From positions 124,001 to 188,000 of the forward strand of contig JAQJZZ010000012.1 in assembly GCA_030077755.1 (NCBI GenBank): a DNA stretch of 64,000 bases, read 5' to 3'. Every line of letters starts with the position of its first letter. The first letter of the stretch is position 1. Made by a program: the position numbers and the translations under genes. Below, one piece after another: positions 10,435 to 23,216 of this stretch. The DNA is from Filosporella fistucella (taxonomy: Eukaryota; Ascomycota; Leotiomycetes; Helotiales). The notes beneath the pieces are model-generated. The model saw nothing but the letters and a program-made list of their open reading frames with translations. It was not told the DNA's origin and made no database searches.

Positions 10435-12581
10435 TTATGCCAATGTTCTCTTTTCAATGTCCAATACGGTTCTCAGATGAGAGAACTGCAACGGAGAATT
10501 TTTATGACAGGCTAGCAACTGAGCTGTCTTCAGCACATTCTTAATCTGCCGTCCATTGATCTCCACATCGGCGAGCTTCGCTACCTCGTCTTCAGTCAAC
10601 TCGTGATTGACTCCACGAGCGAGGAAGTTCTTCCAGACTGTGGTTCGCGAAGCAACATCTAGACCGGGATACTCCATACTGATGTGAATACGGCTTTGAA
10701 AAGCTGGGTCCATGTTTTTGATGCGATTGGTTGTCAAGAACAAAATACCTTCGTAATATTCTAAGGTTCGGAGGAAAATGGAAACAATCTTGTTCCGCTC
10801 AAGATCATGTGCTGAGCGCGCCTCAAGGAAGACGTCGCATTCATCAAGAAGTAACACAGCGTTCCATTTTGCGACCATTTCCAAAATGGTCGTAAGCGCA
10901 GACTCAACTTCTGAGCTCTTGACACCCAAATCGCCAGCACTCATCATATAAAGGGGAACTTTCATGTTCTCAGCGACGGATTCAGCAGTGAGGGTCTTGC
11001 CGATCCCTGGACCACCAGATAGAAGCATAATGATGCCTTTTCCTTTGCCGGAAATAACATCATCGAACGTATCCTTATATTTGACTTGTGATTCGGCAAA
11101 TGCAAGAATCAGCTCCTTCTGATCCTCGGGCAAAACCAAATTTGCAAACGCAGCTGAATTCCATACGATCTCGGAGACGGAGTCTACAAAGAATGAGAGC
11201 CAGCGCTTGGTCTTCAATGCGTATCCTTTCAGAAGATAAGTGCAGTGGATGAGTTGCTCGTCGGTGAGGGGAATGCGCTTAACCTCCTTTCCAGCGACTG
11301 ATTCATGTGATCCAGTGTATAGATCTTCTTCATCGTCATATTCTTCTTCCGAATCGTAGTCAGAATTTTCGTCATCGGAATGATCCACAACCGCCTTGGA
11401 TTTGATTTTCAGTGGTGCAAGATGACCAAGGCTGTTGGGATTGAACTTTCCATACGCAAAAGTGTCACTAGTCCGGTTAGCATGAGAAAATCCAAATTCA
11501 GGAAACCGCTTACATAATTATACGACTGTCTACAGTGACTTTGATATCACGACCGCACATATCCTTACCAATGGCGAAGGCTTTGTATGCCTTGTAGTGG
11601 TAACCATGGTAGCGTTCGAAAAGCTTTCCACGCTTCAGAAGTTGTGCGCGTATCCTTTTTTGATCAGGGTGAAACTCGAGAGGGAACGCATCAAGGGCAG
11701 AAATCTGCATGGTTCCACCGAAAGCAAGGATTATATGCTGGCCGCTAGCATATCCAAATCGATCGCCATCCCAGTCCACTTTTTGAATGTTGACTCCATA
11801 GCAAGGACCATACTTCTGATGATCAAAATAATTTCCAGAAGAGAATTTGGATCCACAAACACGTCCCCACTCCTCGGTATAGAGAGTCGCTCCAGGTTGA
11901 AAGATAGTCCACAAGTGCTCAAAGGTGATGACCTTGTTCTTGATATAATCTTGTTTCGAAGCAATAATATCTCTCAACTCTGCCTCGAGTGTGTCATACA
12001 ACAACTTCAGATGCTTCTTTGTCTCCTCGTCGTCTTGCTCCTCAAGTGCTGCTGTGAATTGAGTCCAGCGATGAACAAAAGGATTGAATGGGGCTTGGAA
12101 GATAACTCGCTTGAGAGTTGGGGTGACTCCTAGTTACAATTAGCGACCATCGATGTGGGTATATGGGAATATGTTGTAGCATACCTGGATAGTCCTTCAA
12201 GACTTTGGACAATACAGTCTTCAGCAAAGGACTTTGGATGACGATGCTGTCAATCTCAAGCTTCTTTCGTGAATCGAAACTTTTCTTGTTTCGAACCAGA
12301 ATAGCATAACGAGCTGTAATCTCATTCTCAGCAGCCTCATCAAGATCGTCAGGATACTTCTCTGTCCAAGTTGTGCGACCACGAGAATCTTCCTTTTGAT
12401 AAAGATGTTTCAGGTCACACTCCATTCCTGCCTGACTGATTTCTTCTTTGACTTCCCCTTGTGACTCAACATTGCCGTTTACGACTTGCTGCACTGAATT
12501 TTCGCCATTGGAACTTTTGGTCACATCCACCGAGCTGACTAGCTCAGCGGATGTGCCATTCTCTGCTATGCTTGGAGTCAT
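10435..12581 (-). CDS. AAA-type ATPase with DUF7025-like central region
   Basis: Three exons: 12185-12581, 11514-12129, 10435-11467. Introns of 55 and 46 nt have GTATGC/GTAAGC donors and GCTAAT/GCTAAC branch points; total 681 aa. Residues 1-100 are acidic and disordered. The middle (FEHLWTIFQPG ... GYASGQHIILAFGG ... SRIIIDTFAYGKFNP) matches the domain that precedes the ATPase in fungal AAA proteins of the DUF7025 type. An acidic linker (about 365-390) leads to the AAA module: Walker A GGPGIGKT at 489-496, Walker B LLLDECD at 543-549, sensor-1 LTTNR, and AFQSRIHISMEYPGLD around the arginine finger. Close in plan to BCS1/spastin-like AAA modules, but the cellular role is unknown. It diverges from the Crb2-like gene across 649 nt. 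Confidence 0.88.
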
Positions 12582-13230
12582 TGTGAAAGGGTGAAGCTCA
12601 ATTTATTGATGAGATGGATACTAAATAGAATCTGAAGACATTGATTGAAGCAAGAAATAAATATTTATACGGAGACAACGATACTTGTGCCTGCTCCGCA
12701 GAGCAGCTAGGCTTCACTGCCCGATTGAGTCACCTAGATATCTGCCTACCTGATGTTGGCGGCGTGAATAAGAGCTGCTGTGATAGGACAATCATTACAA
12801 TAGCTCTGTAATTGCAATTGATTACCACTCTTTTGATGCTAAAGTGACTCTTCCAGCGTTCGGATCTCATGCAATGAATCCTTCGAGGCTTCTGCCTGCT
12901 GGGGATTGGCACGAATTAGGCGGTCAAGGCAGCTTTCTCGTTGGTCGTACCTGGATAATGGGTACATTGGATCAATCGGCAAGAGACTAGAAAATGGCAA
13001 CGAGGGAACGCGACTTGAGAAGCGAACCAGCCAAAGCCGGACTGTGATGAGGAAGTAAACTTCTAGTTAGAATCAAAATAATGGATACTCTAACGCGCTT
13101 TCTTCGTCTTTGAAGGCTTAGCGTGAAAGCACGTGATAGCGTGGTTAATGTCTTTCCATTTAGCCGTGCTCGAGTCGTGTCGACTTTATCGGAAGCGCAA
13201 CTTGCTCTCAAATAATTGATATGATACACA
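12582..13230. promoter_or_regulatory. Shared divergent promoter region (AAA ATPase / Crb2-like)
   Basis: 649 nt between two start codons facing away from each other. No clear TATA box; probably a bidirectional intergenic promoter. No supported open frame. Confidence 0.5.
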
Positions 13231-16200
13231 ATGTACGAAACTCTCAGCGCGGCCGAGCGAGCTGCGCTGGAGGGAGATAACGAAGAATTAGACACACAGG
13301 AGTGTCATGGACTTCAAGATGACTTGCTATCAGTAAGTACCTGCTTGGGTCGATGATCCGATGGCGTTTCTGCCTACACCATACCAGGATCGAGGTCAAG
13401 GATAGTTGCTGACCGCCCAGTCGTCCAGCCCGCCTTCAACGCCAAATCACGTCGCGTCCACCAACATCGACAGCATCCTCTCAGGAGATCATCCTCTTCC
13501 ATCCGCATCTCCAGAGCCTCAAATAAAGACGGAAGCTGATGCGGGTTCCGATATCGACGACGAGGAGGAAGTTGATGCTACAAGCCAAGAGGATCAATCG
13601 CAACAGACTCCGCAGAGCTCACATGTGGACGTGAAAGTGCCCGTCCCCGAGGATGCCTTGCCTTCACAGCGCAGACCAGTACAATATAGACAGGATCATA
13701 AGGGGAAACTCAGGGCATATTACATTGACGACCAAGATTTTCGAGAGCTTGATCTTGCTACCAGCATTCAAGGAGCTATGGAGGACTTGACACAAAAGAG
13801 CTCTATGTCTTTAACACAAGAAAATGAACAATCAGTCTACGAGCAATATCGAAGCAATAAGAATTCTGTTTACGGACAATTCGATATTCCGCAAGCCTTG
13901 CAACAGAACTTCCCCTCTACTGCGACTCCAGACGAGGAAGACGAGACGCCTGCCGTTCAGTCTGCCGCTCCAGAATCGTTGCATTCAAAGCATGCCTCTG
14001 CTCGAACAGAATCGACTGCTCATACATTGAATTCTAATGATCAGGGTTATGTCGCATTGAACTACGAGCAGCAGACAGCAGATGACGATGGCGACAGCGA
14101 TGGTGACGACGATGAGGACATCGAATCACAAGATGCTTCCTTCGCTCCTCGAGCGCAGGCAGATGCCCTACCACCGCCAGTTTATGAACCAGAAACACCA
14201 GCACCTATTCTGAACCCCTTTATACACAGAGGCAGTGTCATGAAAGGTCATGATCTATTCGCTGCTACTCAACCATCCTCGATTGGCAGAGCCTTTGCTG
14301 CAACTCCCTGCTCTCGACCTTCTCCGGATGTATACAATGATTTTACATCACCAGCGAAAAGGAATGCGGCACCGTCATCGCCATTGGCAGGCCGCCTTCA
14401 AAATATTGAAACTTCGCCAATTCCATCATCTGTCCAGAAAGGTCTTTCACAGTCGATGTCAGATGAAATCCCACAAGCAACGATACCCCGTACATCTGGA
14501 GTCCTATCATTCGATGGAGGACCGAGAACACAGCCCTCCATAAATGGACCACGACCTTACGTGTCAATGGATGAGAGTCAGGAGCGGCGGGATAAGGTAG
14601 CTAGTTCAATGCTCAACGAGGAGTCGGATGAAACCGACTCGGATCTTGAACATGCCCCAAGGAAATCACGAAGGTCAATGGAGAAGAAAATTCAACAAGA
14701 GCTTTCTTCGGTACATATTCCACAAAGAGTTCAATCCTCTAGCCGGCCCAGATCATCGGGTTCCATCGAGGCAGTTGAGGTTCCATCGACTGTTCGCCGC
14801 CGGAGAAGTATTCAGGAAGAATTTATTGCGCAATTTGAGGGAGAAGACGCCAGAGATACTCAACAAGATTCAGTGCAGGAAGTGCCAGATGAAATCATTG
14901 CTGACTCTCAAGCTTTTCCTGATCACTCCACGCCACACAGATCACATGTTTTTTCCACACCTGCCGCTCGCCGAGAGGAGGCAGGTGTCAGCCAGTCGCT
15001 CCCTGCGCATCCCAAACACCTAACAATGGACGGAACTGATGTTGAACCGGAAGAGTCCCACGTGGTGTCTCCCTCTCAAGCAGAGACAGAAGACGATCCA
15101 GATCAGGAGGAAGAAGCTATGGAGGGTATTGGAGAGGTCGCTGATGAGGGTTTCGCAGAGCCAGAACTTCCAGGAAGACAGGATGTTACCCTTCCTTTGC
15201 AGGAATTGTCTTCAAATCAAAACTTCCAAACTCCAGTACCGAATAAAAGCCGTCTACATTCCGATACGGACAAAGATAAGAACAATCTCCCTTCGGATGC
15301 GGACAAAGTCCCCGAGACGAGCCCCCCTGAAGACCGCCTGCGGCCCATGCGTGAACTTGCTACCATATCTTTTGGTGATACGGATGAGCAATTGATGGAG
15401 AATCTACCTGGCTTCACACAGGATGCGGAATTCGAACTAGCAATGGCTATTGGTTCATCCCCTGCTAGAGCCCCGAAAACAACAAGCTTCAGGGCACAAG
15501 TAATGTCGGCGCCAGTGGCAAAAATGTTAGCTACGGAGTCAATCGCCACTCCAAAATCGACACCTGATACTAATGAGCTTGTTCATTCGCATCCCGAATC
15601 TCCACAGTCGTTAAGTGATGCGAAACATCTCGATTTAGGCAAGACTACAACCAAACCGTCAGATGAACAACCTGACATTCAAAACGCACCGTCGCCACCT
15701 CCAGACCCGCCTACAGTTGATCAAAATGAGCCAGCCGATCTAGCTGACAACGAGAATATAGATACTACACGTGCTGAAGACCGCCAGGACCCAGATAAAC
15801 CAGTGATGACGGATGTGGAATCCCAACCGCTTACTGCCCAGGACAATGAGCCACCTCATGTTACAATCGACGAGGTAGCTGTGGTTTCTCCAAAGATCAA
15901 TGCCTCGGTGAAAGCGAAGACACGGGGAAAGAGAGGAGCCAAATATACTGCTCGAGGGCGGAAATCTCTGGCTACTGTTCCCTCGCGTACGGCTACACCT
16001 CGCCAATTAACGCGGGTCGATAAATCTACGCCTGTTCTAAAAGCTAGCACTCGTGCATCTGCCCGACTGACAGGTGTGCAGAGCACATCAACCACTCCAT
16101 CATCGACTCCTAAACCTTCTCCTGTGCCTACACTGCCCAAGCGTACCACCAAGCGCAAGTCAGGCGTCACAGCACTCAAATACGATGAGGAATCAGAGGA

Positions 16201-17146
16201 AGAAGTGATGCCCGCCAAAACTACCAAACGCCAGCTGGCATCGACATTTCAACGTTCGGACAGCGCAGATCCATTGGCTCTTACCACTGCTCCCCACACA
16301 GGAACGGCGAAAAAAGCTGGTGTGGGTCTTTTTGACGACATGGTATTTGCAGTCTCATTTGTCAAGAATGACGCAGAAAGAGATCAAGTCAGCAATCTCA
16401 TTTGTGACAATGGAGGTCGATTGCTTGAAGATGGCTTTCATGTCTTATTTGATGTTCCGAAACCTGCAAATGAGGAGAATAAGCTAGCATTATCTGCCAA
16501 AGAAAACACAATCGGCTTCACTGCTCTGATTGCCGATAAGCATTCAAGAAGAGCCAAGTACATGCAGGCTCTGGCACTTGGGCTTCCTTGTATCTCAGGA
16601 CATTGGATTCTGGCTTGTGTGGCAAAGAAATCACTTGTCGACTGGTCTCCTTATCTTCTCTGTGCTGGCCAGTCGAAAGTGCTAGGTGATGCAATGAGAA
16701 GCCGTCTCCTCCAGCCATATCCTGCTGTTGATGCGAGCTTGGTGGATACTTTCTCAAGCAGATCCAAACTTCTCGAGGGCAAGTCGGTGTTGATCGTCAT
16801 GGGGAAAGGGAAGGCAGAAGAGAAACGACAGGCATACCTTTTTCTTGCACGAGCTCTGGGGGCCGCTCGAATCGGCCAGGTTGTTACGCTTCCGGATGCA
16901 CGTAAGAAGCTGCTAGCTTCTGAGGCGGAAGGAGCTCAATGGGACATTTTGTATGTGGATGCCAATGAGGAGGAGGCTGAAGCTTCTGTATTCGGTCCTG
17001 TGACGGCGGCCAGCAGTGGTTCGAAGAAAAGAAAGAGGGCAGCAACTGTCGTTGGCTCCAGTCCGGCGCCGAAGAGAATTCGGATCATGGCGGACGAGAC
17101 AATGATGCAAAGCTTAATCTTCGGTCAGCTACTTGATGATGAGTGA
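13231..17146 (+). CDS. Crb2/Rad9-like DNA-damage checkpoint adaptor, tandem BRCT
   Basis: Two exons, 13231-13332 and 13421-17146, with an 88-nt intron (GTAAGT donor, TTGCTGACC branch, acceptor GCCCAG, phase 0); 1,275 aa. The first exon adds MYETLSAAERAAL before the long open frame. Residues 35 to about 1000 are low-complexity, acidic and rich in S/T-Q and S/T-P sites, as expected for ATM/ATR and CDK phosphorylation. A basic tract (about 850-980, KTRGKRGAKYTARGRKS) carries likely nuclear signals. From about residue 1000 (GLFDDMVFAVSFV) two BRCT repeats follow: the first ends in CISGHWILACVAKKSLVDWSPYLL, the second spans LLEGKSVLIVMG ... WDILYVDA. A basic tail has a KKRKR nuclear signal. This layout is that of Rad9/Crb2/53BP1 mediators that recruit Chk1/Rad53-type kinases at breaks. 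No Tudor domain is evident by eye before the BRCTs. Confidence 0.85.
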
Positions 17147-17824
17147 CTGTATTATATCTGGGAGGCAAGGACTCGGAATGTATCAAAAGTGTGCAGGTGG
17201 CATTTTCAGGGCGCATATTAAATGGCGTATTTGCAAATATTATCGGGTCGGATCATTGGAAGCTCTCCATCGAGATGGATTTGAGCATGTGGAGTTTGCT
17301 ATGATACCCTTTCGGGAGGAAGATGAAAGTCCTCAGTCCTTTGCTATCGCATTAGAGATATAATGAAAGCTATGATTGACCAGATGTATTGTGGCTGATG
17401 ATAATGAAGTATGAGCCTGGATTCTCTAGCAAATGCTTTCGCTGTTCTGATTCTTCTATGTCAAGGTTGCGTGCAGGTTTTGATTTCGCTCAACGAGCTC
17501 TTAAATTCCTCATCTCGCATCAATCTTACCGCCTTAAGGTATTCGATCTCAAAGAAAGAGCCTGGTGCTTTGCACAGCTTGCCACATTTTCAACCACGTG
17601 TCTCTGATGTCATAATGATCTGGCCCTCTCTTCACCGAGATCTTGTCCGCAAAGGTGGTCTTCAGGCTCTTCTAAGTAAAAGAATATTGATTTATGAAGC
17701 TCCATCACCAAGCGAACTATCTTTATCACTTGCAATCTACTTGTCATTCGAAGTACCACATGCCTGCCAACTACTCCGCTCGCCCGTTATAGCGAGGGAT
17801 ACGACTGATGTATTCCAACAACAA
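17147..17824. other. Intergenic between Crb2-like gene and tRNA
   Basis: About 680 nt: the 3' flank of the Crb2-like gene and the tRNA 5' flank. A 144-codon frame (17411-17845) runs into the tRNA and is not credible. Confidence 0.5.
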
Positions 17825-17910
17825 GGGCAAGTGGTGCAGTGGTAGCATGTTTCCTTCGCATGGTAATGTGAAATAGGAAGAGGTCGTGGGTTCGATTCCC
17901 TCCTTGTCCA
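17825..17910 (+). tRNA. tRNA-Ala(CGC) with a 14-nt intron
   Basis: Cloverleaf: acceptor 17825-17831 pairs with 17903-17909 and includes a G3:U70 wobble pair, the alanine identity element. D arm is GTGC/GCAT. The anticodon stem TTTCC (17850-17854) pairs with GGAAG (17876-17880). The loop reads TT-CGC-A then an intron at 17861-17874, placed right after position 37 as in nuclear tRNA introns. The T arm holds the B box GGTTCGATTCC (17889-17899) with one mismatched pair in its stem. A box TGGTGCAGTGG is at 17832-17842. Discriminator base A at 17910. Confidence 0.92.
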
Positions 17911-17915
17911 ATTTC

Positions 17916-17922
17916 TTTTTTT
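17916..17922 (+). terminator. RNA polymerase III terminator of the tRNA
   Basis: Run of seven T starting six bases after the tRNA 3' end, the standard Pol III stop. Confidence 0.85.
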
Positions 17923-19260
17923 GGAACTTCCTTCTCTTTTTTGAAATAGGCGTAAGTGAGACGAGATAGTCAAGCTCCGCTAGCTCCGTGTGGTCTCTTC
18001 TGTTTTGGACATTCATGCAACGGAGTGTCTTTGTCTACTAGTAGCTCTCTATGCCCGCCTCTTTCTTCCTCTGCTCTTTGCTCCTGGAACCTATGAGCAA
18101 GTATACTGTTGCGAAATCGACAATGAACGAGCACCATTGTCCTCTTAATTTTAAGGCTGTATCAGGTATACTTATCACCACCTCGTACGAAGAAAATATA
18201 GGGGCGCTGCTGTGGTTTACGCCGTTGGTTTATTTACATGTGCGTAAAGTTTCAGACGACTGACAGTTGGTACAAAGCTCGCCCTTCGTCGGCGGCCAAC
18301 ACTGTCACAATATTCCTTAAAGAGCTGGTCGGTATACATGCAATTTATGAAATTCAAGCCTGCATCTAGAATCCTATGGCCGCGACCAGGTGCAGTGTGG
18401 TAGCAGTCACCGCTTATACACGTTGTTACCAACGGGATCTTGTCCATGTACCTCTGGAACGTCCAGCTAGCCGCTTTATACAATTTGACAAGCCTTGATC
18501 ACGTGGATATGGCTCTATCACCCCATGTTCATATTGATTTTCAAGTGTGAGACTAGGATGCTTGATGTATCTCAAGCAAAATAATCCCCAGGCTCCCTAT
18601 CTGGTCCGAACTTCATTCTAATACTAACATCAACACCGCACACAAACCCGAAGGCTGACGTTGGCTGCTCGCGTATTTCTTTACCCCCTGAATTCCTCTG
18701 AGGGGGCGAAATGTTGGTCTTACCGGCTATAAAGGAACAGATCCGAATGGGGTCTCTTGCAGTCCCTAACTTTCGCTTTCGCTCTGCACTGCAGATACTA
18801 GAATGTCACCACCTGTAGCAGTGCCTCCACAATTCCATTGCCTCATAAGCACAGATTTCTGCTCTTCGCATTTGATCTGGAGACGAAATGCCTGAGCCGG
18901 TTATATCTGTAGCTCACTTCAATTGGCCGTGGGCTCTCAGCTTCATGTCAGAAAATGTATATTCTTGGGAGTAAAAATTGTTGGTAAGTGTGGCCCAAGT
19001 CTGTCAAAGTCGCAGGTCCCATAGACAGAGCTTGGCCGCATGCTGATATCCTTTGGCTGTCTTTAGAAACCTCGAAATAGGATAATCATAGCCACTTCAG
19101 GATCAGGCGCTCGCTACCAGCAGGATACCAGTGTAGTTTCGTCCTTCAACGCTTCGTGTAAAGCCCTTGCTGAGACTCACGATGCTCAAAATAGAGATGG
19201 AATGTAGATCAAGTCAGGAATTGGGGGCATGAATCACTTCTTCACCAACTGTTGGACTCG
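17923..19260. other. Intergenic, no supported gene
   Basis: About 1.3 kb between the tRNA and the monooxygenase promoter. An 88-codon minus-strand frame (18217-18483) lacks an ATG start and known motifs. The last few hundred bases hold the monooxygenase upstream region. Confidence 0.5.
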
Positions 19261-19268
19261 TATAAATA
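19261..19268 (+). promoter_or_regulatory. TATA box of the flavin monooxygenase gene
   Basis: Perfect TATAAATA about 94 nt before the ATG at 19362, followed by a C/T-rich leader typical of fungal transcription starts. Confidence 0.6.
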
Positions 19269-19361
19269 CTATTCACTGTTCTCACATTCCTTGAAACATC
19301 ACTCTCACATAATCTCGAGTACTTTCTTCTTGGCTCCTGCCATTTAATTTACAATACTTTG

Positions 19362-21446
19362 ATGGACAGAGTCTCGACAGCAGGTATCAGCATGCGTGTT
19401 GCAGTCATTGGAGGTGGTCCATCAGGACTAGTCACCCTCAAGCATCTACTCACGGCCCACGAGTTCTTCCAGGGCGACAAGCCTATTGAGGCCAGGCTGT
19501 TCGAAGCTGAAGATTCTGTGGGTGGTACGTTCAAGCACCGCACTTACGAAGATGCAGAGGTATGTGCCAAAATCAGAGCCCTTTTTTCATAACTTTGATG
19601 CCCTAAAGGTTTCATATCCGGTGTTTTCCCTCTTGCTGACGTGTGTAGCTTGTTTCCAGTCGCCAGCTGACTACCTTCTCTGACTACCGCTACAAGCCTG
19701 ACTCGCCCGACTTTCTCTCTGCAACCGAGTACTGCAATTATCTTGAGGGATATTGTAGACAGTTCAATCTTCTTCCTCACATTCATCTCCGAGCCCCTGT
19801 CACTAAGATACAGCGTGGTCAAGGTGGGGGTCATACCATCTATTACATCGAGGACAACCAGCCATCAGAATGGTCTTGTGATGCAGTCGCCATCTGTTCT
19901 GGGCTCCATGTTACTCCTAATATCCCATCTATCATCGGCTTGGAGAAAGTCCCTACAGTGATTCATTCTTCAGATTTCAAGTCGAGAGAACAATTTGGCA
20001 CCGGTAAGGATGTGCTCATTGTGGGAAGCGGAGAAACAGGAATGGACATCGCATATTTGGCTGTGACTTCTGATACCAACTCGGTCACACTCTGTCATCG
20101 AGATGGCTTTTTATGCGCACCTAAAGTAGGTTGACTTTCATGCTCTGTTCTACACTTGCTGATAATTTTGTAGCGTGCTCCCGAGCCATCTTTCTTCGGC
20201 ATGAAGCCTACCATCTCAGCCCGAGGTAATGTACCTTATGACGTTGGAGCAGCGAGCTTGTTTGACACATCTTACGTTCATCCGATGCTTCGTGATTCTT
20301 TCTTACCATGGTGGTACTACGATCGATTCGCAAAGTGGACTACATGGCTGGTGTCTGGAACTATAGCAGGTCTTGATCAATGGGTTGGAGAAATCTCCCC
20401 TGAAAGATTCCATGCTTCGAAAAGTGGGTAAATCCTGATATAATGTCATTTCTTGAGCTAATTTGTACTCTCGGTAGTCTTCTTCAACAAATCCACAAAG
20501 GCAATGCCATTCATCAGTGCCCAGTATCGTACCGACTCCCTGCTTAATCGTGTCAGATCTTGTATCGCTCAAGTTCCAATTCCCACTACCAATGGTCGAA
20601 AGATTGACCTTGCGCCATGGCCACACGATATCAATGAGAAAGGGATCGTGCGCTTAGTTGAAAATGGTAGGAAGGAGGCAGAGGTGATGAGGAAGACAAT
20701 TTGCAAACCCGATGTGTTGATTCTAGCGACTGGCTACACGCAAACATTTTCATTCCTTGACGAAACCTACCCTCGACCACAGGACGCGAAGATAAGAAGT
20801 GTTTGGAGCGAACTTGACGACAGTGTTGCATTCATTGGTTTTGTGCGACCAAGCTTTGGTAAAAGTTCTAGCGGCATTAGTCTTTAAAATCTATCTGACA
20901 TATCTAGGCGCCATTCCACCCCTTGCTGAACTGCAAGCTCAGCTTTGGATCATGAAGCTCCTTGATCGTCTCCCCGAACAACTGAAGTTCGAAGACCACT
21001 ACCGCCTCCATTCCCCACCTTCAAGTCGTATCCATTATGGCGTTGACCATGAGTCGTACGCATACCAGCTTGCCTTGGATATGGGTACCGCACCTTCGTT
21101 CTCTGAAATGGCCATGAAAGGCTGGAAGATGGCCGCATGTTGGGCTTTGAGTGCCCAAGTGAACACAAAGTTTAGACTTGTGGGACCGTGGAAGTGGGAT
21201 GGTGCACAAAAGGTCATGGAGACAGAGATTTGGGAGACGATTACTAGAAGACGGGGCTTTTTTGGTACGTGAACAGAAGAGTGAGTAGTCTGGGAGATTA
21301 TTGCTAACCATGTCTATGTAGGACACTTGACCCTTTCGGTCATGCCAATCCTCCTTTTTGGTACACTTAGCGGAATACTCTTGGTCATTACTTCAGTGTG
21401 GAATGCTATCAAGTTTCTCTGGAAGTTGATAACTTTCGATGCCTAG
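19362..21446 (+). CDS. Flavin-containing monooxygenase, C-terminally membrane-anchored
   Basis: Six exons: 19362-19559, 19649-20125, 20174-20423, 20478-20858, 20908-21264, 21322-21446; introns of 48-89 nt, all with good donors and CTRAC/CTAAT-type branch points; 595 aa. FAD-binding GGGPSG lies at residues 17-22 (VAVIGGGPSG). The second, NADP(H)-binding Rossmann motif GSGETG is at 192-197. The FMO signature is present in degenerate form (VIHSSDFKSREQF), and LILATGY is the usual C-terminal ATG motif. The last exon encodes one hydrophobic helix (VMPILLFGTLSGILLVITSV), so the enzyme is probably tail-anchored in the ER facing the cytosol. FMOs oxygenate soft N or S nucleophiles; the substrate here is unknown. 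An internal ATG at residue 11 is an alternative start. No secondary-metabolite backbone gene is adjacent. Confidence 0.88.
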
Positions 21447-22399
21447 TTCGATTTCATGGTTTTCATTTCTAGGGTGTCTTGATTTATGCTGAATGGGTTT
21501 GTTGGAGGGAGCGTAGCGTTGATTTTATTCAAGTCCTTAAGTCTTGATCTAACTCAAAAATATTTGTCTAATCATGGTGTCCATTACTTCACAACGTAAG
21601 CCCATGTGATAATAGCATTGTATACCTGATATCCCATCGATTTCCGATGCCGTGAATCGAGGCTGGAGTCGGACCCCATAATCTGGCCGATACTACTATA
21701 TTCGATTACCCTTTTGAGTAAGCATCAAGTCGCAATCGTGAAGAATGTTTGAAATAATTTATGCAATTGAAGACTATTGGGTGTCAAGAGTTGTTGGCCG
21801 TATCAAAGTTACCTATCGACGGGTTTTTCCCTTGCGAACATAGCCATGAGGTTCGATGAGCCAGACTTCTTGTCGCCTCGAAGTACTTTGACTGAGGCAA
21901 AAAAACATTGACTCGCATGATCGTTGCTCACTGCCGCAATTCAAACTGTGCCAGCAAATGCACCCGCCGAACAGAGTGTTCTCGCATTTCATTTAACATC
22001 CTTCAGTCTTTCCGCATTAGCGAATTTTTCCATAGCCCCAGATATGGGTGTCTCCCAATGCTCGACCGAAATTAAAGTCAAGAATGTGTGGCAAACGCGA
22101 GCACAGAACGTGCTCTTATCAATTTAACAGCACAGATGTTCCAAAGTGCTTGCAAAACAACCAAGACTAGGTCTACGACCATCGATGCTCATTCAAAGTA
22201 CAAAAAGCCCATGCAATCACCAGCAACAGCGCAAACGAATGTCAACACTTGCAACACACCTGACCACATGCCCAAACCCAACCTCACAAGAGTGTGTCTC
22301 GCCAAAGCACGCTATACCCTTCAGAAGATTCTGCTTCAGTAATGTTCATTCTGTTTCAAATTAGAAATGCAATTTTCCCAATACCATGATATTTAATGA
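21447..22399. other. Intergenic between converging genes
   Basis: About 950 nt between the 3' ends of the monooxygenase (plus) and the first six-Cys secreted gene (minus). Only short frames. Confidence 0.5.
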
Positions 22400-23018
22400 T
22401 CACTTACGACTGCAATCAAAACTGTACCAGCAAGTCCATCCAGCTGTGCCAGCCTGCTGGTTATCTTCACATTTTCTTATGGAATCCTGGTTTCTGTCCC
22501 AGTAGCGGATCTCTCCATATTGCCAAACATCTGAAGGCCTTCTTCCAACTCCTTTTGCAAAGAAGTCTAGGGAATGAGGGAGATCAGAATTGATGGTGTA
22601 CTTTTGATTGGGTGTCATGGTCACAATTTCACTCTCTATTTGAGTATCAGCATGTGTGAAAAACTCATCCTTGAGGGCACTAAAAGCATGAGTGAATGTT
22701 GGAGTCCTTACTGATGATATCGCAGTCCGCGTTGAAAAGAACAAATCCTCCCCAATATGGCTTGTGTGGGCGCCCAGCAATGGTCACTGCCAACTTGCAG
22801 TGGTCGCTATGGGATGACCATTGAGTCTTGCCTCGACTCTTGCAAGCTTGTTGATCTGTGTCACTTCCGGGGAATCCATCCGAGGAAAAAGCAACGGTTG
22901 GGACATAATCGCGGGTCTCTGCAGGAGCGCCGGCAACCAGAGTGGAAAGCGCGTGAAGGATGATTGCCATCAAAAGCAATCTTGCGAGTAACAACCGTAT
23001 GGATTGAAAGGCTTCCAT
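22400..23018 (-). CDS. Six-cysteine small secreted protein, paralog A
   Basis: Two exons, 22712-23018 and 22400-22635, with a 76-nt intron (donor GTAAGG, branch TGCTGATAC, acceptor AATAG, phase 1); 180 aa. The signal peptide is LLLARLLLMAIILHALSTLVAGA, so the mature protein starts near residue 33. Six cysteines follow: two in exon 1 before and in HCKLAV, a third in LFNADC, then exon 2 holds a fourth (RKCEDN) and the closing C-W-x-x-F-x-C motif (TCWYSFDC). Paralogs B and C nearby share cysteine order, intron position and terminal motif. Extracellular, disulfide-stabilised and small: effector-like or antimicrobial-like by form only. A donor-like GTAAGTG at the very end could start a second intron replacing just the last two residues. 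Confidence 0.8.
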
Positions 23019-23208
23019 ACTTGTGATTACCAGAATTCGAGCGTTGGAGGGTAAAAGCTTTGTGCTGACGATTGCGCCTGATGTAAACCGGAATCGGGAA
23101 TTTGGAATGGTCGAGGCTTCAACAGAAAGCTTGAATGGTAGTTATGAGGTTAAATTCAGTAAATAATGATCTTGGAGTCGATGTTCAGAAAGGTAGATGC
23201 TTCGCTGG

Positions 23209-23216
23209 CTTTTATA
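23209..23216 (-). promoter_or_regulatory. TATA box of six-Cys paralog A
   Basis: TATAAAAG on the minus strand about 190 nt upstream of the ATG at 23018. Confidence 0.5.

Noticed and set aside
17411..17845. 144-codon plus-strand open frame
   Set aside because: It runs into the tRNA-Ala gene and has no ATG-based or family support.
18217..18483. 88-codon minus frame with several cysteines
   Set aside because: No ATG, no signal peptide and lacks the C-W-x2-F-x-C ending of the six-Cys family.
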